DNA of 64,000 nucleotides from the NCBI GenBank assembly GCA_021234155.1, contig JAJEKV010000163.1, forward strand, positions 186,001 through 250,000. Reading direction: 5' to 3'. Shown here piece after piece: positions 42,665 through 54,629 of the stretch. Under the pieces are notes generated by a model. It was not told where the DNA came from. It saw only the letters and a list, made by a program, of their open reading frames with translations, and ran no database searches. How positions within the stretch are numbered: position 1 is the first letter of the stretch; the number at the start of each line of letters is the position of its first letter. The position numbers and the translations under genes were made by a program. Source of the DNA: Isoetes taiwanensis. Lineage: Eukaryota > Streptophyta > Lycopodiopsida > Isoetales > Isoetaceae.

Positions 42665-44680
42665 GCAACCCCCTAATTTCAACCCCTGCTGCATAAATAC
42701 TTAGCAGAAACCTAATACAAAGTTAGCAATGTCCCACATGCATATATTACAAAATTCGTGCGCAAAATACTGTTTAGTATGCCTCCATAAATACACCGCC
42801 AAAATCATAGGAAAACCATGTGAAAAAATGTATAAAACTAAAAAAATAATCCCCTGTTATATTCGTTGTGATAACACAACCACCATGATCTCAAAATTCA
42901 TTGTAATACACACCATTGATGAATATAAATTATTAATTTTTGTTGGAGTTTGTGATTGCTCATTTACACATCCGACAAAAGAAGGTTGAAATGTCTTGGT
43001 AAAGGATTCAACCTCACATGAAAAAACTCTTACTTTCAATAACAAGTAAGCCCCAAAATGCTTCGAACATCCTTTTTGTTGGAAATAAGATGAGATCCAC
43101 AATTAAATGTGACGTCCCTCAAAAAGGAATGATAAATTGGTCGTGGAGCCTAACTCTAACATCACTAATGCTAATGTAGAAGATGTTGTGAAGCAACAAA
43201 GACGTAGACAGTGAGGATGGAGAAACGGATAAGGTACATGATGCGACAAAGACCGATAATGCTGTCAACCCACCTCTAGTTGAAAGCAAACCACCTTAGC
43301 CTCCATCATATCTTACGATGCCAAAACTAAAATTGAAGACTAGAGAATGACAAACCAAGAAGCATATACCCTTGATCCTGACAGAATATACAAAGAGCAA
43401 ATGTCTAGATACAAGGAATACAAAGCTACGACCACTATCAGACAAATAAGATTAGGTACATAGAGAAGGGATCCCCAGTGAGCAGTAATTGAAGCTGCAT
43501 AGGAGCAGACCACTTATGTTAAATCTGAAAGCCCCAAACTATTACGAGCATAAACTCCAAGTAAGAATTTGGATTTGTTTTTCCATGATTATAAGCAATC
43601 CAACACAAAAATGAGGAATCAAATGCAGGCTGCGTCTCCAGGTGAACAATTTAACACATGACTGAAACATGCAACAGAAGGAGGAGATCATAAAAGTTCA
43701 TTAGGGACCTAAGCAGAGGATAAACCTTGCAAGCCAACCCTCGCATTTTCAGTCATAGGGGTACAATCCTACGAACCCAGTAGTCCCTTGCACAAGACAA
43801 TTAAGTTTTTGTCAAGGACATTGGGGAAGGCTTCTCTAGAGGTCAATACGCTTACCTAATTAAGAATATGATGGAGCAGGCCTAATATGAAGCTGTTTCA
43901 TTGCCCCAAATATAAAAAAGGAGGCGTTTTATAGGAATTGTATATTTTCCATAATGATTTTGTGATAAAAGCAATAATAGAAATTAAAAGTGTCATTCTC
44001 TAATGAAGATCTGCAAGACACATAGGCTTGATCTCAATCTATGGGAAGACTATAAAAAGATGATGCCTCCGAGAATCAATTTGCAAAACGTGTTAGAGAG
44101 ACAAAATCAACATGGAAGAAGCTAGGCACGAACCTCTCATTCATATCAGCACTTTGAAAAGAAGTGAGCAGTGGGAGTTGCAACAGATGTGCAGAGAAAA
44201 ACAAATCTCCAGCAATATCTTCACCACTTACAGATTACACAAACCCCGCCATAGACAAAAGCCAGAGAGTGAAACCCGCCTTTGCACCTGACCACTATCT
44301 ATTATCTGCCCGATCCGCAAGAACACAGGTCAGTTTGAGAAGGCAAGACTAGATTGAAAAACACAGAGCTTAAGAATTTTTTTTAGAAATGCCACATATT
44401 GCATAAGTCTAAATAGTTTCTTTACTCTACCACATCATAAATTATGAACCATGCAATTAAAATATCAATGATTGGCATTAATAGAAAAGATAATCACCGC
44501 GTAGTTAGAACATCAGTGGTTAAAATTACTAAAGAAAATAACATCAATGGTTAAAAGTAATAGAGAAAATATTTAGAAAAGAAAATCCATTGCCATTTTT
44601 CATATTATTTTATCAAATTGACAGCCAATATCAAAAGCCCCAATTGCCAACAGTCAAGATCAAATACCCAAATCGTGCGG
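42665..44680. other. Stretch without a supported gene
   Basis: AT-rich DNA. The ORF-like pieces (42729-42989 and 44164-44352) show no domain. Nothing else identified. Confidence 0.4.
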
Positions 44681-44689
44681 TGAAGATTC

Positions 44690-45345
44690 TATAGAGATTT
44701 CCTAGATCCTCCAAGATTCCATCAAGATTCCTCCATATTCTCTAAGATTTTATGAAAATTCCCTTAGATTTCTCTAGATTCTTAAAAAATCTCTTGAGAT
44801 TCCCATGATTTTCTAAGATTCTCCTGAGATACCCCTAGATTATCCCAATACTCCTTTAGATTCCTAAGATTCTATGTACATTCTCCTAGATTCCCTTAGA
44901 TTCGATGAAGATTTTCTTAGATTCTCCAAGATTCTATCAAGGCTCCCGGGGATTCTCAAAGATTTTATAAAGACTCCCTTAGATTCTCCTAGATTTCCAA
45001 AGATTTTCTTGAGATTCCATTAATTCCTTAAGATTATCTTGAGGTTCCCCTAGATTCCAAAAGATTAACCCAAAATTCCTCTAAACTTTCCGAGCTTCTA
45101 TGTAGATTCTTCTAGATTTTGAGGATTCTATGAGATTCCCCTACATTCTCCAGGATCCATGAAGATTCCCCTAGATTCTCAAAGGTTTTATAAAGATTCC
45201 CTTGGATCCCCCTAGATTTTCAAATATTCTCTTGTGATTGCCATAGATTCCCTAAGCTTCTCTTGAGATTCCTCTAGATTCTCTAAGATCTCATGAAGGT
45301 TCCCCTAGATTCTCTTGGATTATTGTAGATTCTATGAGATTCCAA
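44690..45345 (-). repeat. Degenerate CTAGATTCC/CTAAGATTC array (AATCTAAGG family, inverted)
   Basis: About 650 bp of imperfect units such as CCCTAGATTCTC, TAAGATTCTC and GATTCCCTTAG. On the minus strand these read GAATCTAGGGGAATCTAAGG, the same family as 62080-62870 and 63680-64000. Unit spacing is irregular, near 10-15 bp or multiples. Non-coding. Confidence 0.75.
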
Positions 45346-47064
45346 GATTCGTCTTCGATCACATTGGCTCTAACTGCGACGAAACAAGACATCACACATT
45401 GGAAAGCTCTCGATGCGAGGAATCCAAAACATGGGCCCCACCTTCAGGCGATCCGTCTACTGCCATTTGACGGCAATGTAAGAAAAGACTAGAAAGTCCA
45501 TGCATAAATGCTTTGCCACCTCACTACCTTTTTATTTAATAAGGATGCCACCTCACCTTCTTTAATATAAAGAAATTGCAATTAAAAAAAAAAAAAAAAA
45601 AAAAAACTTAAAGCCTAGGATTTCTCCTCCTCCTTTTAATCCAATGGCTAATATGTTACAAAAATTTCAACAATCAAGATCCTTGCTTCCTTCTTTCATA
45701 AATGACCTAGATCAAAAGTGCCAATTCTATGCACCTTCTGAGCCACATTGACAATGATCAAGATTTCGTCTCCCCCTTTGATCCAACGGCCTAGAGGCAT
45801 GGTGCATGCCCCATGCATGACCCCACCCATGACCCATGCATGCCACACAACCCCTCTTCCCTCCCCAAACACAACATGAGGTGGGAGCATCTTGACCGCT
45901 CTCCTTTCGAACAGACGGATGGGGATTAGGGTGGACATCCATGGGCATGCATGCATGAGGGATGTACCAAACCTCACATGCTAGTACACGAAATTTATTG
46001 CGGCGGCCAAGGCCGCCGCGAACATTTCTCTTACTAACACACTTACAGTCTTGAAAACCAAGCTGGAACGATGTGTGATATACACCCTCCTCTCAAAATT
46101 AAGGGATTTGAACTCATTGAGAATTCCTTTTTTGAACTGGACCTCGGGGTGCTTTGCAATGCTAGACAATGCAACCAACTCTTTATTCCCATTAATAATG
46201 GTGGCAACCTTTTAAGTTACTTACTGTCTGTCACTGGGCCTTTGGGTGCTTTGCAATGCTAGACAATCCAACCAACTCTCTACTCCCATCAATAACAATG
46301 GCAGCCTTTTAAGTTGCTTAGGAGATTTGTTATTTTCTATCTGTCATCTTTGTCTATTTCAAAATGAAGAAAGCAGCATCCTTAGGTTGTGTTATACAAC
46401 ACATCCTTTAAGCAATCATTCAATCATAGGAAAGACGTTGAAAATCAGTACAAAGTGCATAAATAAAAATTGAGGAAGATGTTCAGTTTTCCTTGCGGCT
46501 ACATGTCATTAAATAAATTTACTCATAGAAAAGATCAAAGACATCATGGGTTGCAAGATGGATGTACAATGTTTAAGAATCCACCTGAACATCATCTTTA
46601 TAAATAGAATACAATTTCATTGAAAACTTCTATTTCGTGGCCTATGGCAAGCCTCATGTCATGATATTGATACCCTTTTGCTTGGAACTGTTAATTGGAG
46701 TCATGATAAATGTAATGGTTGATATGGCCTGCCATGCTGCAATACATTAAATTACTCCTATTGTGAAGATCCAGAATAGCATAGGTCAAAATCAACATGC
46801 TCCTTCAATCACATTCTGAATGTAAACTCAATGGTTAGATAATCAATGGTAATTCTAGCAACAACAAACCAAAATTCTGTGGTCATTTATGTGCATCAAA
46901 ATTGCAAGCAGAGACTTAAGCACGGAGGCATCTGCACCTTGTACTACAGATAAAGGAGAATTCTAGAAGATAAATCAAGAATTGAATTTGACAATCCAAC
47001 TTCAAATCAATTAATATGTTAAGTTCTAGAGTTATAAAAATGACATTATTGACATTCGGTACCA
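45346..47064. other. Stretch without a supported gene
   Basis: It contains an A-run (45583-45606), a GC-richer segment (45740-46030) with a GCATGC-rich stretch near 45945-45957, and the 97-bp tandem duplication below. ORFs on the minus strand (45696-45977) have unusual H/M/W-rich composition and no domain. No gene is supported. Confidence 0.4.
46147..46340 (+). repeat. Tandem duplication, period about 97 bp
   Basis: GGTGCTTTGCAATGCTAGACA starts copies at 46148 and 46245; both continue CAACCAACTCTnTA and CTTTTAAGTTnCTTA, with moderate divergence. Confidence 0.7.
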
Positions 47065-47069
47065 TTGAT

Positions 47070-48156
47070 AGAATAGAGTAGAATAGAGTAGAATTGTTTT
47101 TATCGTCCACGGAGACCAATCGGCCTATGGGACCCAATACAAAAAAAGCAGCCAGCCATATTATCGCGGGATTAAAAACCCCGCCCAAGGGTTTTCGAGG
47201 GAAAACCGTGGCAAAGAATAAGACCGGCCGACAACGATTAAATGGTTGGATCGGGGCATATCGAGCCCCTCAAGTCCAAGATTTCCGAATGTATGATCCG
47301 AAGTGAGCGATCAAGTCGTGCCCAAGATCATGTGTAGCGGCTCATCGTCTAATCAATCGAAAGCATAGCATGTCCGACCTGATCATATGTCCGGGCAGCT
47401 CGGAAAGTGTGACACTCATCCTCAACAGCCCCATCCGGCAAAGATCGACAAACCTTATCCCCGACGGGCTCCCCAATCCATCGAATTGCCTCAATCCGGA
47501 GATTGTGGGCACTGTCGGCGAATGGAGGCGATATGCCGCGCTTTTCATGGGCGATGTGAACGTAGGTAGCCGGTGGGCCTCGTTCTAATGTGGGATTTAT
47601 GTGTCGCTTGTAATGTGTCGCTTTTGACTTGCTCCAGGCCCCGAATCCCAAAGCTTGTTGGAGAAACAAGCATCAAGGTAACATCTCAGCCGCCGCGACC
47701 GCCTGCTTTCACGGATGCACATGTGCTCCTCGACATTCCATCTAGTTAGCCACCGCACTCTTTTATCCTTCCAACAATTCTTGAGTCGTTGTGGTCCCAT
47801 TGCCACCGTGATAAGCCAAGTCGCGGTAGACTCATCATCATCCATATTTACCACCTTCCGGAAATAGACGATGTGTCTATCAAGGGTCGCCGTCAAGTGG
47901 CGTGAAACCCGCCTCCGCAACAAAATTTGATATGGGACCATGGATTTCACTCCGAAAGTGCCCGTGTATAAGAAGGCCTTCAGACTGTTCTAAGTCGCCC
48001 AAGTAGCAAGGGACACCACCGGGCCCCGGACTTCAACCTCGCATAAAAGAATCCGGGCTCTACCAATACCCCGAACAGATGTGCCCGATGTCCCCAATCA
48101 TACAACCGCTCTATGGTTATTGTTCTCAAGATTGCGTAAAGTGTTTTCCCAAATTT
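47070..48156 (-). mobile_element. LINE 3' half, split by gypsy insertion; (TTCTACTCTA)n tail
   Basis: On the minus strand, from 48156: FGKTLYAILRTITIERLYDW then GHRAHLFGVLVEPG (the region after RT in this LINE family), RVVNMDDD-like text (47850), NVEEHMCIRES (47715), and a CRSLPDGAVEDECHTF knuckle (47430). It continues to a 3' UTR with the GGGCGGGGTTTTTAATCCC hairpin, then GGCCGATTGG and CTCCGTGGACGATAAAAA, ending in TTCTACTCTA repeats (plus-strand 47070-47093). Its 5' half is at 58313-61000: that piece stops at KYLGVEFPSTLCCD plus SIRLRVAVG, and this one resumes at the next residues of the family. Frameshifts occur throughout. Confidence 0.85.
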
Positions 48157-49775
48157 TGTTGGTCGGGTCAACCTACCCCAAGCCCGACTGAAGTTCTTAG
48201 GCAATGGATGACAAAATAATAATAACTAATGACAAGAAAAAATATAATTCCGTTAATTACTTACGCCAACACCACCACAACTAGGCTCATAGCTTCCGTT
48301 ATACCCCTTAAGCCTAGCCGCACCGCTTCCTTTTACTCCTTGCATTAATTATTATGTGAGTGCAAACTTGTAATATTTATTATCCTTTATTTGTTTTAGC
48401 ATCACATGGTCTTCTCCTAGAGTAATGTTCTCCCTTTTATTTTATTTTTATTTATTTCTTTTTCTTTTATGTAATTGGGCAAACTTAATAGGGAAATCAA
48501 AAGGTTTAACTTATTAATAGGACTTATGAAATTGTTGGAAAAAAATGTTAGGTTAACATGTAGTTAGGTCTTCACGTAAAAATCAAGTAGGGCAAAAAAC
48601 CTGCTCGAGAAGGGGCAGTGCCATGCACAACCGCTCTTCTTTTTCTTGAATCGACTCTTCCCTCTCTCTCGCTATGGCATGATCAAATCGGCATGCTTCC
48701 TAATATACCGATCACCATTCTCCGCAGGTTAAGCTTCAAAACACTAGAATTCATACCTTGGCTCCGTGCAGTGTGTAGGAGATGATTAGGGTCTGATTTT
48801 TGTCTTGGTGTCCGTGGAATGGAGAAGGCGGTTAAGGGTGGGGGGCGTAAAGTCGCCGGGCTATGGCGCATCGGTGAAGATCCGGTATGGCAAAAGGCAA
48901 AGGGCCGGCGGCTATGGTAACAATAGCTTTTAAGTAAAACTGGTTTTACACGTGGATTGCACGGCACGATTTGATGATTCTAGCTTCTAGGATTTTGCTT
49001 TTAGTTTACTCTTACTCTATCTCGCACCTCCACAAGCGGATGATGCCTCTCATATATAGCATGTGCAACTCGATTCGACACGATTAGGGGAAGGATGCAA
49101 GACGGCTCTACTGCGGGCAAATGAATAGACAAAGGCAAAATGTTCGACATACTCGGCGGGTATATTGCAATCATTTTGTTTACATGTGATCTACACAAGG
49201 GATTTCTTTCAAGGTAATCCTTGTTAGAAACCCGTTTTCGAAAAAGAAATGTATTTAATTTTACTTGGATTTCAACAAACATAAAAGCGGTGAATCATTC
49301 ACTTTCACACAAATTAACACTCATAATAATCCATAAAGAAGGCATCATGCACAAGCAATGATGGACCAGATCCGCATCAGACGCCAGCAATCAGCCAGAG
49401 AGCGATTTCGAATAGGCAAAAAAGGGTAGTTTTTCATTCACGTTGTTTTCCTCTTTATACAATTCCAATAAAACTGGACCTTTAAAAAAATACAATCTTT
49501 GCCCTCCATGTGGAAAAACTTCCTTAAGCTCCAAGATTTTGACACCTGTTTATCCTTGATCTTCCATCTCCTCCAATCACATCATTTGTGCTTTCTCCTT
49601 ACCATTAAAATTGAATTTCTAATGGTCTTCAATAATATAAGCATCCAAATCTTCAAAAATAACCTTGTAACTATGCACTTTGGTCGATTTTGAGCCCATA
49701 CTTCTTCATCATTGCTTCTTTCCCACATCGCTTTTCACTCAAAAATCAAAATTTCTCATAGCCGACCCGCCCACA
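48157..49775 (-). repeat. 3' LTR of Ty3/gypsy element (minus strand)
   Basis: 1619 bp; on the minus strand TGTGGGCGGG…CCAACA. Homologous over its full length to 56685-58312. AT-rich stretches are identical, while many small differences cluster in GC/CNG-rich spots. It contains no gene; the ORF pair seen in both LTRs (49001-49282 and 57533-57814) is probably incidental. Confidence 0.88.
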
Positions 49776-49795
49776 TTATCCCCCCTTACTTGTAT
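49776..49795 (-). other. Gypsy polypurine tract
   Basis: Minus-strand AGTAAGGGGGGATAA directly precedes the TG of the 3' LTR. It primes plus-strand synthesis. Confidence 0.75.
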
Positions 49796-49875
49796 TCGAC
49801 GCCTCGACGAACTTGCTTTCAAAAATCTGCTCAAGATGATAAAAGATTGACTAGAACTTCTCATTTCCCTTAGCA

Positions 49876-49937
49876 AGGTAGCAACACCATTATTAACCGA
49901 TTAAAAACCGCCCTTCGGGTTTTCGAGGAAAACCCCG
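49876..49937 (-). repeat. LINE-type hairpin inside the gypsy 3' region
   Basis: Minus strand: ATTATTACCGGGGTTTTCC, then TCGAAAACCC, GAAGGGCGG and TTTTTAATCGGTTAATAAT. The outer ATTATTACCG / CGGTTAATAAT arms and inner GGTTTTCC…AAAACC arms reproduce the fold at 17732-17791 and in the LINE 3' UTRs. Its presence inside an LTR element suggests a captured LINE fragment or an independent structural motif. Confidence 0.5.
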
Positions 49938-50019
49938 GTAATAATGATGTCACTACCCTTGTTAGGGTCCTCTCGATCCGCATCAACCTCATCCTATTCC
50001 GTGCCTATTTTGAACTTGT

Positions 50020-50560
50020 CGGGATGGAGACAATGGCCAGCAATACGGAAATGAAAAACAATGGTAAAGAAAACAATGGTCATGGTTGGTAAGCCAACTA
50101 AAAAAATGATGAACATGAAATGATGGAAAAAATGATGCCCTGCAAAAAAAAATAACGTTAGTAGACATGTGGTCGCTAATATGGTGAAGCTGATTGCAAA
50201 AGACTTTTATGATTTGAATGATATGAATGAATGAAAGGTGTATGGTTTGACTAATTATGAAGAACAACCAGTGTGAACCCGCCATGGAAACAAAAATTAG
50301 TAAAAACATTGTCGCCCGATGGTAAAGCTTACATGGCGTGACTTTAATGGATTGACATGGAGTGGATGAGTGTAATGTGAAATGAATTGACTAAAAATGG
50401 AGACAAGGTGTGAACCTATCATGGAAACCATAAAAGTTAGTAACAAAATTGTTGCTGGATGCAGAAGTTGATTTGGCAAAATTTTTATGGATTGAATGAG
50501 GTGTAAGAATGAAAAATGAGATGAATTTGAGTAATACTGGGGAGAGAGCAAGCGTGATGA
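50020..50560 (-). repeat. Degenerate internal repeats in the gypsy 3' non-coding region
   Basis: Repeated blocks GGTGTGAACCnnnCATGGAAAC, AnAATTAGTAA and TTTTATGGATTGAATGA recur three to four times at roughly 130-bp spacing, with strong divergence. The minus-strand ORFs across them mirror the repeat and have no domain. Confidence 0.5.
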
Positions 50561-51099
50561 ATAATAAGAAAAATCAAATTCTTTATTTTTATTTTTTATT
50601 TATTTTTTTTTCACTTTTTTTAATAATTTTTCCCTTATTATGCTATTATCCCCTTACTTGTATTCATCGCCTCGATGAATTACATTGCATCCGGAAGTTT
50701 TTGAAAGTCCTTGGTGCATAATATGGCTTAAAGGCGCACCATTAATTCACGTTGGGGAGCTCATTCCCTCAGAATCTTGCAAATGACACAGAACTAGGGA
50801 AAAATTTTAAGGACTATATATGGTCCCGCGCCCATCTCATTCTCAACTTTCCGTGTTTCTTCCAATGTTTTGAATCATATAACAATACCAAATCATTTTC
50901 CACAAATTCTTTATTTTATTATGAGCATCATACCATGTTTTTATTTGCCTTTGGAGTGCTTCTCTAGCCATGTATGCATGAAGACGCATGCTTCATCTAG
51001 CTTCTCTAATTCTTGCAAGCGTGCCTTAAGACTACCATCTTCATCAAGCTTTTCCCTTTACACCACTGTAATGATGGAATTTCTATTTCAATAGGTAAG

Positions 51100-51837
51100 A
51101 TGGCCTTTTGGCCATACACTAACATGAAGGGGAGTAGATTTTCGTGGTAACTTTGTAAGCTATTCTATAGGCCCATCATGCATCTAACAATCTCTTATCC
51201 CAATCGGTCCCTATTAGCGTTGCATAAATCTTCGTCATTATATTACATAGAGTTTTATTGGTTCTTTCAACTGGCCATTAGCTTGAGGGATGATAGGTGT
51301 ACTCTTTCTATGGGCTACGGCCTAGCTGCTCAGTCAAGGTAGCGACCACATCATTGATAAAGTGTGAACCTCTATCACTAACCAACTCTAAGGGACACCC
51401 AAACCTAGTAATGATGTTTTCATATAAGAAAGTTGCTACACTAGTGCATTAGCATTTCTCAATGCTTTTTGCCTCAACCCATTTGGTAACATAATCCGTG
51501 CACACCAATATATACTCACAATGGGTTTGAGCTGAAGGAGGATTAATGGGACCTACAAAATCTATCCCCATTTTTCAAAAGGTAATATGGGAACTATCGG
51601 GTTCGTGAGGCATAGAATCTCGTCTAGTAGGCCCGACCCAATCTTTGGCAAAGGTCACAATGTTTTACCCGGGTTTGTTACATCATGGTACAAACTAGGC
51701 CACCAATAACCAACATTTAACACTTTCTTAGCAAAGTGACATCTGCAGCAAAATGACCTCCAAATAGGGGAATCATGGCAAGCTCTAATGACCTTTTGCA
51801 CTTCATGAGGGAATATGCATCTCTGTGAGGATATCAT
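51100..51837 (-). pseudogene. gypsy integrase, decayed
   Basis: The minus-strand frame from 51837 gives the HHCC-type start (HEVQKVIRACHDSP, then CHFAKKVLNVGYWWPSLYHD). The core continues in other frames to about 51100: WGIDFVGPINPP with the first catalytic D, YVTKWVEAK, ITRFGCPLELVSDRGSHF with the second, and LTEQLG. The third (E) is not readable. The GGHF segment of the zinc domain is altered to RSFC, so it is inactive. Confidence 0.8.
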
Positions 51838-52639
51838 CTTTACCTACCCTATACAAGGTTCCGGCCAGCAAAGTGAAAGGTTTACATTTTTGAATTAATC
51901 TTTTCCTTTCTATGGCTCTCATATCATCTGGGAATTCACCAGTGGAAAGGAATTCGGCCACATCAACATACCATTCTGGAACTGCAGTCACCATAAACAA
52001 GTTAGCATCAGGCAAGTCATCTTTTACCCCTTTATCGTTAGAATCACTCAATAATCGCGATAAATGGTCAGCAGGTGCATGAGATTTTCCTGGTTTTACA
52101 ATTATACGAAATTGAAACTCTTGCAACATGAGTAACCATCTAGTTATTCTTCCCGTTCTGCAAGGTTTTAAAATTAAATATCTCAATGCTTGGTGGTCAA
52201 CAAAAAATACAAATTCTTTTCCCAATAAATAGTGGCGAAACTTTATAATTGAATAAATCATGCCCAATCCTTCCCTTTCGGTTGTTGAATAATTCTTTTC
52301 TGCATTAGACAATTGACGACTAGCATAATAAATTGGATGATCCCACCCATCTTGTTGTGGTTGTGACAAAATACTTCCTATTGCATATCCTGAAGAGTCT
52401 ACATGGACATGAAATTCCCTTTCCCAATTAGGAAAACTAAGTATGGGTGCAGTTATTAGTGCTTCTTTTAAACTTGTAAATGCTTTTTGACATTCTTGTG
52501 TCCACTGATATTCTTTCCCCCCTTTAAGGAGTGCAGTTAATGGTAAAGCCTTATTAGCATAATATCTTATGAATCTTCGATGATACCCTATATGCCCAAG
52601 AAATGCTTGTAATTGCTTAATGTTAGTAGGTGGCTCCAA
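51803..52639 (-). pseudogene. gypsy RT thumb, RNase H and connection
   Basis: The 278-residue open frame is the longest intact pol part. It starts with QLQAFLGHIGYHRRFIRYYA (RT thumb). RNase H follows: FHVHVDSSGYAIGSILSQ, YYASRQLSNAEKNYSTTERE, FRHYLLGKEFVFFVDHQAL. The tail RITRWLLMLQEFQFRII then KPGKSHAPADHLSR leads to integrase. Catalytic D-E-D residues of RNase H appear present. Confidence 0.92.
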
Positions 52640-53420
52640 TTCCGAAATAACTTTAGTCTTATCGAGTCAATTGCAATACCCTTGCCCGAAATGATCCTAC
52701 CCAACAACGTCCCCATGGGTAACTCAAACAAACATTTCATAGGGTTTAGAGATATACCATATTTCGACATTTCATAAAGCATAATCTGAGTTTCTCGATG
52801 TTCTTGCACGGTACTAAAACACGAAATCATCAAGAAACACTTCCATAAACTCTCTTAGATAATCTTTAAATGCACCCGTAACTACCCTTTGGAAAGTGGG
52901 GGAGCATTACACAACCCAAATGGCATAACCTTATACATGTAGCACCCCATTCCCGTGACAAATGTGGTTTTTCCCTATCTTCCTTGGCAATACTCACCTG
53001 GGATTGTACCCACCGAACCCGTCAAGAAAAGAATAGTACTCATGGCCAAAGAACCGAATCAATAACGCGTTATCGATTGAAAGGAACAGAAACCCATCCT
53101 TAATGGTGGCGGCATTTAATTTTCTATAGTCCACACACACCCTTAATTTTTTAGACTTCTTTGGAACTATAACTATTGGGGACAACCACTCACTAGTTTC
53201 CTTTGGTTCAATAAACTTAGCTTTTAATTAAATTATCCAAGCTCTTCCCTTACCACCTTTGAGTAATGAGGGTTCATCCCAGAGGGTCATTGCCTTATAG
53301 CTTTGGTGTTAGCTTCAAAGTACAATTCTATGCACACTTAACTCGGGTGATATACCCTTGAGATCCTCATACGTCCATGCAAAGACATCCTTAAACTCCA
53401 TGAGGAGATCCTTATATTCT
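52600..53420 (-). pseudogene. gypsy reverse transcriptase, frameshifted
   Basis: Minus strand: WTYEDLKGISP (about 53370), SPIVIVPKKSKKLRVCVDYR then KLNAATIKDG (53185-53090), EYYSFLDGFGGYN (53020-52990), a shifted CHGNGVLHV stretch, AFKDYLREFMEVFLDDF with catalytic FLDD (52819-52839), then NPMKCLFELPMGTLLG (52740). At least four frames are needed. Residues of the active site remain. Confidence 0.85.
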
Positions 53421-53651
53421 TTATGTTCTTCACCAAGATTAAGTTTTCCCAATCGCACCATCTTGGGTTCTCCCAAGTACCTAAATTCAACTCATCATAA
53501 GTGGGACCGGGTTAGCATTTGTTGGACTTCCTTGGATGCACAATGGAGGGGTTTCTTTTTAGCTTGGGTTCTCCCTCCTCAAATTTTGAGAAGTACTCAG
53601 GATATCTCTCCTCTTCTTCTTCCTTTATAGTTTCATTTACTTCTTCCACAT

Positions 53652-54608
53652 TTACAAAAAAACATTTACACCATTCATCCATTCCTCTAAAGCCACAGAT
53701 GAAGTATCATCCCTCATTGTTAGTTTTTCATAACCCTCTTGCTCTACATAAACTTGGTCTACTTCTATTTCATTATTATTTTCGTTACTATCTACATCAT
53801 CATCATTATTATCAACATGCATATCTTCAATTGAGGAACTAGTATCACTATCATTGTCATCCTTATTACCAGATTGAACATGGACCCTTATCTTGATTAA
53901 ATTATTCCCATCTCCAATTTGCAAATAGCCTGTAGACCAATCATGTTTAGCTGATGCTTGCATTAACCATGGCCTTCCTAACAATAATGGATAAGTGCAT
54001 GCACTATTTGGCATCTTTAAAATGACATAATCCACAAAGAAAGTCACACCAGCAATTAAGGTTTTAATCCCAGTAACTAATCCCAAAGGTGTTACCTTTC
54101 GTTGATCAGCCATCCTCACTATAAAACTTACAGGCATAGGTTCTGGCAAATCTAGTTTCCTCCACATACTCTCAGGCATAATGTTCACGCCCGAGCCCCC
54201 ATCAATAGTGCAATTTCGTATCACTCGCCCACTTATTTCCACATCCAGACAAGGTGAACTCATATCTGCAATTATAGGCCATGCAGAATTGACAACTACT
54301 TCTTTATGACTTTTTAATGCGGCCAAGACCACCTTACGACAACTAGGAGCGATTTGCAATAATTGTTTGAATGTTAAGGAAGGACTTTTATTTTCCAAAT
54401 CCTTCAAAATATCATAGGGTTGTTCTTCCTTTAAATTCAAAACTCTAGTGTACTTCTTACGTTTACCCTTATCCGTATTTTCTTTATTAGACTCGAAATC
54501 ATTTAAAATTTCTTTAACTTCCATTGGATGGGGGAGTTGGTCAATATCTTCAAACAACGCTTCGGGTTCCTCAACCTCACTAACTTCATTATCCCCTTCA
54601 TTTATCAC
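53652..54608 (-). pseudogene. gypsy gag C-terminus and aspartic protease
   Basis: 318-residue open frame. The first third is acidic spacer. QPYDILKDLENKSPSLTFKQ then LLQIAPSCRK corresponds to the conserved stretch before the protease. The retropepsin active site reads CTIDGGSGVNIMPESMW, and the flap/late motif YPLLLGRPWL is about 80 residues on. A D/N/S-rich tail (53700-53860) follows. The protease form DGG is usual for this gypsy group. It may be an intact domain. Confidence 0.88.
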
Positions 54609-54629
54609 ATGTGCTTCATTTTCTTCTTC

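Noticed and set aside
44690-45345. CRISPR-like array
   Set aside because: Units are short, degenerate and irregularly spaced without unique spacers; the plant context also makes it implausible.
45696-45977. Minus-strand ORF of 93 codons (H/W/M-rich) as a gene
   Set aside because: No domain; composition derives from GCATGC/CCATGC-rich DNA, and a second frame over the same bases is equally open.
49001-49282. An ORF of about 93 codons conserved in both gypsy LTRs (also 57533-57814)
   Set aside because: Conservation is explained by LTR identity; frame differences between the copies and the absence of a domain argue against a gene.
49989-50551. Minus-strand ORFs rich in F, H, I, S that look like membrane proteins
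   Set aside because: They lie over degenerate non-coding repeats in the gypsy 3' region; composition follows the AT-rich repeat, and no start context or domain supports them.
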